Shown here in pieces: positions 1-8,345 of a DNA stretch of 38,902 bases. Numbering within the stretch: the stretch's first letter is position 1; every line of letters starts with the position of its first letter. Location: assembly GCA_005787645.1 (NCBI GenBank), contig SYAM01000082.1:1-38902 (forward strand). Reading direction: 5' to 3'. The notes beneath the pieces were generated by a model. It had not been told where the DNA came from and searched no databases. It saw only the letters and a program-made list of their open reading frames with translations. The translations under genes were made by a program, and so were the position numbers. This DNA comes from Actinomycetota bacterium. GTDB lineage: Bacteria > Actinomycetota > Actinomycetes > Nanopelagicales > Nanopelagicaceae.

Positions 1-1331
1 CCTGTTTCGCTGTGAATGCTAAAGCGCCGATAATCGGATTTCTTTGCCATTCCATCTTCGAATACGACCATGGATGCGACAATCTGGCTGCCCTGCATAT
101 TTGCGATATCAAAACACTCGATACGAAGCGGAGCCTGGTCCATTCCTAAGGCCTGAGTAATCTCCTCAAGGGCCTGACTGCGAGTTGAAATATCTTGTGA
201 GCGTTTCGCGAGATGACGAAATAGTACGTCGTGAGAATTCCGTTGAACTGAATCGAGTAAATCACGTTTTTCTCCTCGCTGCGGAACTCTGATTTCTACT
301 TTGCTATTCCGTCTCTGTGAGATCAAATCTGCAAGGAGACTCCCATCTTCGAGGGGAACATTCACCAAGATCTCATCTGGAATCTCAGCGCCATCCGCAG
401 CGAGATATTTCGTGGCCAAAAGGTGTTCGAGGTGGGCAGCGCGACTAACTTCAACGCCAGATTCTACAATCCACGATTGCGCGCTAGTTACTCGACCACT
501 TCGAACTTGGAATTGGGTTATCGCACCCTTTCCGCCCATCTCTTCCCAGATACTGGCAAAGAGGTCCACGTTGGAATCTAATGGCAATGCCACTGAGTTA
601 GAGGTTGATATCTTTTCAAGCGCATCTATCTGATCTCGTAACTTTGCAGCGCTCTCGAAATCCTCAGCCGCAGAGGCATCCGTCATCTTTTCGCGCAACT
701 CTGTTATGAGTTTTCTCGGATCGGAGTTCATAAAGGAAATGAGGGAATTCATTAGTTTGCGATATTCAGATGAACTTGTCTCATCTTTTTTGATACACGG
801 CGCGACACATTTACCTATATATCCGAGTAGGCAAGCGCGATTGCTCCGTTCAGCACGCGCAAATACTCCACTAGTGCACGACCTTAGCGGGAAAATCGTC
901 TGCAAAATATCGACCAATTCTCGCAAGGCCCATGCATGCGGGTATGGTCCGAAGTATTTCGTGCCATCCTTGCGAATATTTCGAGTTACGAAAATCCGAG
1001 GCACTGCATCCTTTACAGTGATTGCAAGATAAGGAAAAGACTTATCGTCACGAAAAATGATGTTGTATTTTGGCCGTTCTTGTTGAATCCAATTAAATTC
1101 CAATTGCAGAGATTCGATTTCGTTCCCGACGATGGTCCAATCGACTCGTGTGGCTTCCCAGACCATAGTGCGCACCTTCTCATCAAGAGCGCTTTGGAAA
1201 TAGGTGCTCAATCGGGCGCGTAAATTCTTTGCCTTGCCTACATAAATCACCTGATTCTGGTCGTTGAAGAATCGGTAGACGCCAGGAGATGTGGGAATAT
1301 TGAGTGGGCGATAGCTATTTGGGTTAGCCAC
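1..1331 (-). CDS. uvrC: UvrABC excinuclease subunit C (3' end cut by window edge)
   Basis: UvrC makes the two incisions around a DNA lesion after UvrA2-UvrB has loaded UvrB on the damage. About 443 residues are visible. The N-terminal GIY-YIG nuclease is clear (GVY at residues 17-19, YVGKAKNLR from residue 30), followed by a Cys-containing mid-region and a UVR helix motif (about 205-240, [13 protein letters not shown]) that contacts UvrB. The RNase H/EndoV-like domain begins with its first catalytic Asp in CFDIAN (about residue 408), and the frame leaves the window just after YRRF. The helix-hairpin-helix end, roughly 190 residues in typical UvrC, lies outside. The start is GTG at 1331-1329, in the context SPGVYRF expected of UvrC N-termini; it overlaps the uvrA stop by 8 nt, so translation is probably coupled. 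The reading frame is open over the whole visible part. Confidence 0.95.
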   Translation of the reverse strand, partial: MANPNSYRPLNIPTSPGVYRFFNDQNQVIYVGKAKNLRARLSTYFQSALDEKVRTMVWEATRVDWTIVGNEIESLQLEFNWIQQERPKYNIIFRDDKSFPYLAITVKDAVPRIFVTRNIRKDGTKYFGPYPHAWALRELVDILQTIFPLRSCTSGVFARAERSNRACLLGYIGKCVAPCIKKDETSSSEYRKLMNSLISFMNSDPRKLITELREKMTDASAAEDFESAAKLRDQIDALEKISTSNSVALPLDSNVDLFASIWEEMGGKGAITQFQVRSGRVTSAQSWIVESGVEVSRAAHLEHLLATKYLAADGAEIPDEILVNVPLEDGSLLADLISQRRNSKVEIRVPQRGEKRDLLDSVQRNSHDVLFRHLAKRSQDISTRSQALEEITQALGMDQAPLRIECFDIANMQGSQIVASMVVFEDGMAKKSDYRRFSIHSET

Positions 1332-4179
1332 GACTTCTGCCGCCAGTTAGCACCTCTGCCAGGAAGGCGCCGGTATAACTCTTCTTATTTTTCGCGACTG
1401 CTTCTGGAGTTCCCTCTGCAACGATGGTGCCCCCGCGCGAGCCACCGTCAGGTCCTAAATCGATAACCCAGTCTGCGCTTTTGATGACATCGAGATTATG
1501 CTCGATGACTACGACAGTATTTCCACCATCGGCTAGGCGATTGAGTACGCCCAACAATTTACTTACATCTTCAAAATGTAACCCAGTAGTCGGCTCATCC
1601 AACACATAGATTGTTCGTCCTGTGGATCGACGCTGAAGCTCGGTTGCGAGTTTGACTCGCTGCGCCTCACCACCTGAAAGTGTAGGCGCAGATTGCCCCA
1701 GGCGAACATAGCCCAAACCAACATCACAGAGGGTCTTTAGGTAGCGAGCGATTGCGGGCACGCTCTCAAAGAACTCGTAAGCATGTTCGATGGGCATGTT
1801 GAGTACTTCGGAGATGTTCTTCCCTTTGTAATGCACCTCTAAGGTTTCTCTGTTGTATCTAGCACCATGACACACTTCGCAGGGCACGTAAACATCGGGA
1901 AGGAAGTTCATCTCAATGGTGATGGTGCCATCACCTGAACAGTTCTCACATCGCCCACCCTTGACATTGAATGAGAATCGTCCTTGTTGATAACCCCGGA
2001 TCTTCGCTTCGGCAGTCTCTGCAAAAAGACCCCGTACCTTATCGAAGACTCCGGTGTAGGTAGCAGGATTTGACCGCGGCGTTCGTCCAATCGGAGATTG
2101 ATCTACATGGACAACTTTATCGAGAGCATCAATACCTGTGACGGTTTTATGTCTACCAGGGACTATTCGGGCGCCATTTAATTTATTTGCCAGAACGCTG
2201 TAAAGAATTTCATTTACCAAAGTCGATTTTCCGGAACCACTTACTCCTGTTACGGCGACAAAGGTCCCTAATGGGATCTCAACATCGATATTTTGGAGAT
2301 TATTCTCTCTCGCTCCTTTAATGTGAATTGTTCGCTTCGAGTCAACAGGTCGGCGAACTGGAGGAATTGCGATCTCCTTCCGCCCAGAAAGATAGGCGCC
2401 AGTGATCGAGCGCTTATTCGCAATTAACTCTTTATATGGTCCAGAGACCACTACTTCTCCACCATGCTCTCCCGCTCCAGGACCGATATCAACAATCCAA
2501 TCTGCGGTACGAATCGTCTCCTCGTCGTGTTCAACGACAATCAAGGTATTGCCCAAATCCCGCAAGCGCGTCAGGGTTTCAATCAGTCTTCTGTTATCGC
2601 GCTGATGAAGGCCGATACTTGGTTCATCCAATACGTAAAGCACCCCTACCAACCCCGACCCAATCTGAGTTGCCAATCTAATTCGCTGCGCCTCACCCCC
2701 TGAAAGTGTGGCAGCAGGACGATCCAAGGAGAGGTAATCAAGTCCAACATCGAGGAGAAAACCAAGGCGTGCATTTACCTCCTTTAACACCCGTTCAGCG
2801 ATCTTTTTCTCACGCGCACTGAGTGAAAGTTTGCTGATGAACAGAGCACATTCAGAGATGGAAAGAGCGCAGAGCTGAGCGATATTCAATCCTCCAAGGG
2901 TCACCGCGAGGATCTCGTCCTTCAGGCGAGCACCCTTGCATGCAGGGCAGGGTGTCTCACGCATAAATGCTTCATACCTATCGCGACTGAATTCACTCTC
3001 AGTTTCCCCATGTCGCCGTTCTAGGAATGGCACCACACCTTCAAATCCGGTGCTGTATTGCCGTGCTCTTCCATAGCGATTCTTATATTTGACGTGAACT
3101 TCGTATTCGTATCCATTGAGAATCGCATCTTTGACTTTTGCGGTCAGTTTCTTCCACGGCGCATCGAGTGAGAAATTCATATCTTTCGAGAGCGCCTCGA
3201 GCAATCGCAAGAAATATTCAGAGCTGGAACCCATCGACCATGGGGCAATCGCGCCCTCATAGATACTGAGCGAATCGTCAGGAACAATCAACTCCATATC
3301 CACTTCAAGTTTGGTGCCGATTCCTGTGCAGTCAGCACAGGCACCAAAAGGAGAATTGAAGGAGAAAGATCGCGGCTCGAGTTCCTCGATCGAAATGCCA
3401 CAACGCATACATGCCATCTTCTCGCTGAAGGTTCGTTCACGATCGGCTGCTTTCTCATCCCGCTCGATGAAATCCAGAGTGAGAATCCCATTTCCCAAAC
3501 GGAGCGCCGTTTCAATGGAATCGGTCAAGCGCTGCTTGCCGCTACCTTTGGCTGTAAGGCGATCCACGACTACTTCAATGGTGTGCTTCTCTTGCTTCTT
3601 TAATTTTGGGACCTCATCAAGCCCGTAGACAACTCCATCTACTCTCACTCGCGCAAACCCTTGAGTGGTGAAGTCCTTCCATAGATCGAGAAACTCTCCT
3701 TTACGCTCTCGCACCACCGGTGCCAAGACATGGAATTTCGTCGCTTCGGGAAGAGTGAGGATTTGATCCACTATCTGTTGTGCAGATTGACGCGACACAG
3801 GATCCCCGCATTTCGGGCAATGTGCTTTACCTGCTCTCGCATAAAGAAGTCGGAAATAGTCATAAACCTCGGTGATGGTACCCACGGTAGATCGCGGATT
3901 CCGATTAGTCGACTTCTGATCGATAGAGACTGCAGGTGAAAGTCCCTCTATAAAGTCAACATCAGGCTTATCCAACTGACCTAAGAATTGACGAGCGTAT
4001 GCAGAGAGGGATTCGACATATCGACGCTGACCTTCAGCAAATATGGTGTCGAAGGCAAGGCTGGACTTACCCGAACCTGACAACCCCGTAAATACTATGA
4101 GGGCATTTCGAGGAAGGTCGATCGAAATATCCTTGAGGTTATGTTCGCGGGCGCCACGAACGACTAAGCGTTCTTTCAT
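1324..4179 (-). CDS. uvrA: UvrABC excinuclease subunit A
   Basis: DNA-damage sensor ATPase of nucleotide excision repair. The 951 residues match the family length. Two ABC ATPase halves are visible: Walker [10 protein letters not shown] at residues 32-40 and GVSGSGKST in the second half, two LSGGEAQR signatures, and Walker [10 protein letters not shown] and LDEPTTGLH. The zinc-binding CxxC pairs are intact (CPKC near residue 118; CMRC/CADC/CPAC modules in the first half; CENC with CEVC in the second). The ATG overlaps the uvrB stop by 4 nt (ATGA), and a GGAG lies just upstream inside uvrB, so the two are translationally coupled. uvrC follows with an 8-nt overlap, making a uvrB-uvrA-uvrC block on one transcript. 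Nothing looks degraded. Confidence 0.98.
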   Translation of the reverse strand: MKERLVVRGAREHNLKDISIDLPRNALIVFTGLSGSGKSSLAFDTIFAEGQRRYVESLSAYARQFLGQLDKPDVDFIEGLSPAVSIDQKSTNRNPRSTVGTITEVYDYFRLLYARAGKAHCPKCGDPVSRQSAQQIVDQILTLPEATKFHVLAPVVRERKGEFLDLWKDFTTQGFARVRVDGVVYGLDEVPKLKKQEKHTIEVVVDRLTAKGSGKQRLTDSIETALRLGNGILTLDFIERDEKAADRERTFSEKMACMRCGISIEELEPRSFSFNSPFGACADCTGIGTKLEVDMELIVPDDSLSIYEGAIAPWSMGSSSEYFLRLLEALSKDMNFSLDAPWKKLTAKVKDAILNGYEYEVHVKYKNRYGRARQYSTGFEGVVPFLERRHGETESEFSRDRYEAFMRETPCPACKGARLKDEILAVTLGGLNIAQLCALSISECALFISKLSLSAREKKIAERVLKEVNARLGFLLDVGLDYLSLDRPAATLSGGEAQRIRLATQIGSGLVGVLYVLDEPSIGLHQRDNRRLIETLTRLRDLGNTLIVVEHDEETIRTADWIVDIGPGAGEHGGEVVVSGPYKELIANKRSITGAYLSGRKEIAIPPVRRPVDSKRTIHIKGARENNLQNIDVEIPLGTFVAVTGVSGSGKSTLVNEILYSVLANKLNGARIVPGRHKTVTGIDALDKVVHVDQSPIGRTPRSNPATYTGVFDKVRGLFAETAEAKIRGYQQGRFSFNVKGGRCENCSGDGTITIEMNFLPDVYVPCEVCHGARYNRETLEVHYKGKNISEVLNMPIEHAYEFFESVPAIARYLKTLCDVGLGYVRLGQSAPTLSGGEAQRVKLATELQRRSTGRTIYVLDEPTTGLHFEDVSKLLGVLNRLADGGNTVVVIEHNLDVIKSADWVIDLGPDGGSRGGTIVAEGTPEAVAKNKKSYTGAFLAEVLTGGRSRG

Positions 4180-6254
4180 GCTCCAGCGCCCTCCATACCC
4201 CGTAGTTCTCGTTTCAATTCATGTATTTCATCGCGCAATCTAGCAGCCAATTCAAATTGGAGATTCTCAGCGCTTGCTCGCATCTGCTCAGTAAGAGCTG
4301 CAATCAAACCGATGAGTTCTTCCTTAGGCAACTTACCAAGTGTGCCGGCATTTTGCCCAACTGCCGGCATGGAAGTGACTCGTTTTGCGCGCGCAATAAG
4401 TTTCTCAGAGTCGTCTTCTTCTTTAGATATCGAATCGGTAATGTCCGCAATCTTCTTCCGCAACGGTTGTGGATCGACACCATGCTCAACGTTGTATGCA
4501 ACCTGCTTCTCGCGGCGGCGATTAGTTTCGTCAATTGCCTTGATCATCGAATCAGTCAGATTATCCGCATACATATGAACTTCGCCGGAGACGTTTCGAG
4601 CAGCACGACCGATTGTTTGGATAAGCGATGTTGCCGAACGTAAGAATCCCTCTTTGTCGGCATCAAGTATCGCCACCAAGGAGACTTCGGGCAGGTCCAA
4701 TCCCTCTCTTAGAAGATTGATGCCCACAAGCACGTCAAACTCTCCCAATCGCAACTCACGCAGGAGTTCTACCCGTCGCAAAGTATCGACCTCAGAGTGG
4801 AGGTATCGAACCTCGATCCCCTGCTGTACCAAGTAATCAGTGAGGTCCTCAGACATCTTCTTGGTCAGAGTTGTCACGAGGACTCGTTCATTCTTCTCTG
4901 CTCGCTGGCGGATCTGATGGACTAAATCATCAATCTGACCTTTGATTGGTTTGATGATGACCTTGGGATCGACTAAACCTGTAGGGCGAATGACCTGCTC
5001 GACCACATGTGGTGCAATTCCCAATTCATATTTGCCTGGCGTTGCCGACAGATACATCTTCTGTGGAGTTCGCTCGAGGAATTCACTCCACTTTAGAGGG
5101 CGATTATCTAACGCGCTCGGCAACCGGAAGCCATGTTCAACCAGAGTTCGCTTACGCGAGGCATCACCCTCGAACATCGCACCTATCTGTGGAACCGTCA
5201 CATGGGATTCATCGATGATGCAGAGAAAATCCTCTGGAAAATAATCGAGTAAACAATTGGGTGGATCTCCGGGGGCGCGTCCATCGATGTGCCGTGAATA
5301 GTTCTCAATTCCAGAACAGAAGCCAAGTTGCCTGATCATTTCGATATCAAAAGTGGTGCGCATCCGAAGTCGTTGCGCTTCAAGCAACTTCCCACTTCTC
5401 TCAAAATTCGTCAATTGCTCGGCTAACTCTATTTCAATGGCGCTAATCGCCCGATCCATCGTCGCTTTACTTGCGGAATAGTGCGAGGCTGGGAAGACGA
5501 AAGCCTCTTGCTCTTCACTGAGAACCTCCCCCGTAAGAGGATGGAGAGTGAGTAAGCGCTCTATCTCATCGCCAAACATCTCGATTCGAAGCGCAGTCTC
5601 CTGATAGACCGGAATAATCTCGATTGTGTCGCCACGTACTCGAAAAGTTCCTCGTTCGAACGCAGTGTCATTTCTAGAATATTGAATGGAGACAAACTTA
5701 CGGAGTAAAGCAGTTCTTTCAATCGACTCCCCTACTCGAAGTGGAATCATCCCATCGACATACTCTTGAGGGGTTCCTAGACCATAGATACACGAGACAG
5801 TTGATACAACAATCACATCGCGTCGAGTCAGGAGTGAGTGCGTAGCCGAATACCGCAGGCGCTCTACCTCCTTGTTGATAGATGAATCCTTTTCTATGAA
5901 GGTATCGGTTTGGGGCACGTATGCTTCTGGTTGGTCGTATACGTAGTACGAGACGAAATACTCCACAGCATTATGAGGAAGTAACTCTCGAAACTCATGC
6001 GTCAATTGCGCGGCAAGGGTTTTGTTGGGCGCTAAGACCAAAGTTGGTCGTTGTAATCTTTCGATCAACCATGCTGAGGTCGCTGATTTTCCGGTTCCGG
6101 TCGCGCCCAACAGGACTACGTCCGACTCCCCACCAGCAAGACGAGAGGCTAATTCGTCGATTGCTTGAGGCTGATCGCCTGCAGGTTGGTAATCGCTGAT
6201 CACCTGAAAAGGGCGACCGGCTCTCGGTAATTTATCTCGGAGCTCCGGACGCAT
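4176..6254 (-). CDS. uvrB: UvrABC excinuclease subunit B
   Basis: Helicase-fold subunit that verifies damage and recruits UvrC. It has 692 residues. Walker A is GATGTGKS at 50-57, a form common in actinobacteria where many other bacteria have GVTGSGKT. The damage-probing beta-hairpin [12 protein letters not shown] lies at about 103-114. DESH (Walker B), [21 protein letters not shown] and QTIGRAARN (helicase motifs III-VI) follow in order, and the C-terminal UVR motif ([16 protein letters not shown]) is present. It begins 14 nt after the coaE stop. No good Shine-Dalgarno precedes the ATG; instead TACGGT lies 6 nt upstream, so a separate leaderless transcript is possible. I saw no LexA-type inverted repeat there. 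Confidence 0.98.
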   Translation of the reverse strand: MRPELRDKLPRAGRPFQVISDYQPAGDQPQAIDELASRLAGGESDVVLLGATGTGKSATSAWLIERLQRPTLVLAPNKTLAAQLTHEFRELLPHNAVEYFVSYYVYDQPEAYVPQTDTFIEKDSSINKEVERLRYSATHSLLTRRDVIVVSTVSCIYGLGTPQEYVDGMIPLRVGESIERTALLRKFVSIQYSRNDTAFERGTFRVRGDTIEIIPVYQETALRIEMFGDEIERLLTLHPLTGEVLSEEQEAFVFPASHYSASKATMDRAISAIEIELAEQLTNFERSGKLLEAQRLRMRTTFDIEMIRQLGFCSGIENYSRHIDGRAPGDPPNCLLDYFPEDFLCIIDESHVTVPQIGAMFEGDASRKRTLVEHGFRLPSALDNRPLKWSEFLERTPQKMYLSATPGKYELGIAPHVVEQVIRPTGLVDPKVIIKPIKGQIDDLVHQIRQRAEKNERVLVTTLTKKMSEDLTDYLVQQGIEVRYLHSEVDTLRRVELLRELRLGEFDVLVGINLLREGLDLPEVSLVAILDADKEGFLRSATSLIQTIGRAARNVSGEVHMYADNLTDSMIKAIDETNRRREKQVAYNVEHGVDPQPLRKKIADITDSISKEEDDSEKLIARAKRVTSMPAVGQNAGTLGKLPKEELIGLIAALTEQMRASAENLQFELAARLRDEIHELKRELRGMEGAGA

Positions 6255-6260
6255 GGTTTA

Positions 6261-6266
6261 ACCGTA
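6261..6266 (-). promoter_or_regulatory. possible leaderless -10 element for uvrB
   Basis: TACGGT (TANNNT type) ends 6 nt before the uvrB ATG, which would place the transcription start at the start codon. The gene lacks a visible Shine-Dalgarno. No clear -35 is seen because the upstream DNA is coding (coaE). A TANNNT match at fixed spacing occurs by chance fairly often, so this is only a candidate. Confidence 0.25.
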
Positions 6267-6268
6267 AC

Positions 6269-6868
6269 TTAATCGGCGATTTTTGGTGCTACGTGGATAG
6301 CCCACCACTCTTCTAGGCTCTGCAGCAACTCATCTTTATCGCCATTGTTCTCAATGACGTGATGGGCAATCTCTCTACGCCGATCATCGCTTACTTGAGC
6401 CGCGATTCGTGCATCTGTTTGCTGATGGGTAAAACCACGTTGGAGTAACCGCTCTCGTCGGAGATGTGCGGAGGTCTCAATCGTGAGCACCAAATCAAAT
6501 TCCGCAACTCGGTCGGAATTCTCTGCTAATAGCGGAATCTCGTAAACCAGGACGCTCTCTTGAGGCAACTCTCTTGCAATCTGTTGGAATCGCTTCTGAA
6601 TAAGCGGATGAGTAATCTGCTCCAGTACGCTCTTCTTCTGGGTATCTCGAAAGATAATTTCCGCTAACTTTCCTCGGTCTATTTCACCTTTAGATAAAAT
6701 CTCATCTCCAAAATATGCAAGGACATTGTTATACCCCTCTTCACCTCGCTCAAGAACTTCGCGCGCTAATTGATCTGCGCTCACATGTATCGCTCCCAAA
6801 CGCGCCAAGAGGGAACCGGCGCTGGTTTTGCCAGCTCCGATTCCCCCCGTCAACGCTATAAGCAACAT
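6269..6868 (-). CDS. coaE: dephospho-CoA kinase
   Basis: Phosphorylates the 3' hydroxyl of dephospho-CoA, the last step of coenzyme A synthesis, in the cytosol. The 199 residues fit the single-domain bacterial enzyme. The P-loop is GGIGAGKT (residues 8-15), followed by the CoaE pattern DQLAREVLERGEEG, where Asp is the expected catalytic acid, then a lid region and HPLIQKRF. Some high-GC actinobacteria carry a C-terminal extension on CoaE; it is absent here. The gene lies between rpsA (38 nt upstream) and uvrB (14 nt downstream), an order conserved in actinobacteria. The start codon is partly buried in a 6-bp hairpin, which may limit translation. Confidence 0.96.
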   Translation of the reverse strand: MLLIALTGGIGAGKTSAGSLLARLGAIHVSADQLAREVLERGEEGYNNVLAYFGDEILSKGEIDRGKLAEIIFRDTQKKSVLEQITHPLIQKRFQQIARELPQESVLVYEIPLLAENSDRVAEFDLVLTIETSAHLRRERLLQRGFTHQQTDARIAAQVSDDRRREIAHHVIENNGDKDELLQSLEEWWAIHVAPKIAD

Positions 6869-6881
6869 CGGGCAACCCGAT
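6867..6881. promoter_or_regulatory. hairpin over the coaE start codon
   Basis: A perfect 6-bp inverted repeat (ATCGGG, loop of 3, CCCGAT) whose 3' arm in the minus-strand RNA includes the A and U of the coaE start codon. On the plus strand it is followed by a T-rich run, so it could also terminate antisense transcription. Function is unproven; a repeat this short can arise by chance. Confidence 0.35.
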
Positions 6882-6906
6882 TTCTTCTCTAGTTCTGTAA
6901 TTAACC

Positions 6907-8211
6907 TTACTCTGCGCCCTTAGCCTCTTCACGCTGCCTTCGGTGCGCGAGAAAGCGTGCTTGCGCCTCGGCGTACTGACGCTCCCACTCTTCGCGAGCA
7001 GCTTCGAAGCCAGGCTTCCACTCTTGGGTATCTGGATCAAATCCTTCTGGGTAGATGAAGTTACCGCTCTCGTCGTAACGGGCTGGCATTCCATATTGTG
7101 TGGGATCGAATGCTTCGACCTCCACTTCATGCCCTTCATTAGCCTGCTTCAGGGAGAGTGAAACACGGCGACGCTCTAAATCGATATCGATGATCTTCAC
7201 CATGATTTCATCATCGACGCGGACTACCTGTTCGGGGATTTCCACGTGACGTTCGGCTAGCTCAGAGATATGAATAAGTCCTTCGATACCTTCAAACACT
7301 CGAACAAAGGCTCCGAATGGGACCAATTTGGTGACCTTGCCTGAGGTCACTTGACCAATCGTGTGGGTGCGGGCAAAAGCCTGCCATGGATCCTCTTGGG
7401 TTGCCTTGAGCGAGAGTGAGACGCGCTCACGCTCGAAATCAACTTCGAGCACTTCTACCGTCACTGGCATACCAACTTCGACGACCTCATTGGGGTGATC
7501 GATGTGCTTCCAAGAGAGTTCACTGACGTGTACCAATCCATCGACTCCACCTAGATCCACGAATGCACCAAAGTTCACAATGGATGAGATGACACCTGTG
7601 CGAACTTGCCCCTTTTGAAGTTGATTGAGGAATGTAGTTCGACTCTCAGATTGTGATTGCTCGAGGAATGCGCGACGTGAGAGAACTACGTTATTGCGAT
7701 TCTTATCTAATTCAATGATTCGTGCTTCAATCTCTTTACCTATGTATGGAGTCAGGTCACGAACTCGGCGCATCTCGACCAGGGATGCTGGAAGGAAGCC
7801 ACGGAGTCCAATATCGACAATGAGTCCGCCCTTGACTACTTCGATGACTAGACCCTTCACAACTTCGTCGCGTTCTTTCATTCCTTCAATAGTTCCCCAG
7901 GCTCGCTCATACTGGGCACGCTTCTTGGAGAGAATGAGACGACCTTCTTTATCCTCTTTTGTGAGAACAAGCGCTTCGATACGTTCGCCCACTTTTACCA
8001 ATTCGCTGGGATCGACATCATGGCGAATGGAGAGTTCACGAGATGGAATGACACCTTCAGTCTTGTATCCGATATCAACGAGTACTTCGTCACGATCTAC
8101 TTGGACGATTATTCCTTCGACGAGATCTCCGTCATTAAAATTCTTGATTGTTCCTTCGATGGCGGCGAGAAAATCTGCCGCGGTTCCGATGTCGTTAACT
8201 GCGATACTCAA
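6907..8211 (-). CDS. rpsA: 30S ribosomal protein S1
   Basis: mRNA-binding ribosomal protein that helps initiate translation. The 434 residues hold four S1/OB-fold repeats, at about 27-97, 114-180, 198-268 and 285-354. Examples are DLVEGIIVQVDRDEVLVDIGYKTEGVIP, and in the third repeat GVISSIVNFGAFVDLGGVDGLVHVSELSW. The four-repeat layout and the tail YDESGNFIYPEGFDPDTQEW are typical of actinobacterial S1. The start is TTG at 8211: the next in-frame codons upstream reach a TAG at 8247 without ATG or GTG, and GGAG lies 4 nt before the TTG. A protein this abundant with a TTG start and close spacing may be translationally controlled. It precedes coaE by 38 nt. Confidence 0.97.
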   Translation of the reverse strand: MSIAVNDIGTAADFLAAIEGTIKNFNDGDLVEGIIVQVDRDEVLVDIGYKTEGVIPSRELSIRHDVDPSELVKVGERIEALVLTKEDKEGRLILSKKRAQYERAWGTIEGMKERDEVVKGLVIEVVKGGLIVDIGLRGFLPASLVEMRRVRDLTPYIGKEIEARIIELDKNRNNVVLSRRAFLEQSQSESRTTFLNQLQKGQVRTGVISSIVNFGAFVDLGGVDGLVHVSELSWKHIDHPNEVVEVGMPVTVEVLEVDFERERVSLSLKATQEDPWQAFARTHTIGQVTSGKVTKLVPFGAFVRVFEGIEGLIHISELAERHVEIPEQVVRVDDEIMVKIIDIDLERRRVSLSLKQANEGHEVEVEAFDPTQYGMPARYDESGNFIYPEGFDPDTQEWKPGFEAAREEWERQYAEAQARFLAHRRQREEAKGAE

Positions 8212-8215
8212 GGTG

Positions 8216-8219
8216 CTCC
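8216..8219 (-). promoter_or_regulatory. ribosome binding site deciding the rpsA TTG start
   Basis: GGAG on the minus strand, 4 nt before TTG at 8211. With an in-frame stop shortly upstream and no ATG or GTG between, this site fixes the unusual start. Confidence 0.6.
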
Positions 8220-8287
8220 GTAGGTAGTGGATAGTGGTGTGCGGCTATTTGACTAACCGCGCTTGAGCCCTTTGCCCAAGCCGGAGA

Positions 8288-8317
8288 AGGCTACGCGGGG
8301 GCAGGCAATGGGGTCAA
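8288..8317 (-). promoter_or_regulatory. candidate rpsA promoter
   Basis: In the 134-nt gap between polA and rpsA the minus strand has TTGACC (8317-8312) and TAGCCT (8293-8288) separated by 18 nt. The -35 is a good match and the -10 is only a TANNNT match. The implied 5' leader is about 70 nt. The rest of the gap (8212-8345) shows no gene; it has a weak 5-bp inverted repeat at 8261-8281 without a U tract. Confidence 0.35.
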
Positions 8318-8345
8318 TTTGGCTCTTTTTCCGGAGTTAGCAGGA

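Noticed and set aside
301-1223. Several plus-strand frames of about 100 residues in the first 1.3 kb
   Set aside because: The minus strand there encodes an uninterrupted UvrC with clear motifs.
6255-6330. LexA/SOS box upstream of uvrB
   Set aside because: No TCGAAC-N4-GTTCGA-like inverted repeat is present in the gap or the nearby end of coaE.
7625-8227. 200-residue open frame on the plus strand, antisense to rpsA
   Set aside because: Low-complexity Ser/Arg/Thr-rich translation mirroring S1 codons; no domain, no start signal.
8261-8281. Inverted repeat GCTTG...CAAGC as a polA terminator
   Set aside because: Only 5 bp then a mismatch, and no U tract after it on the minus strand.
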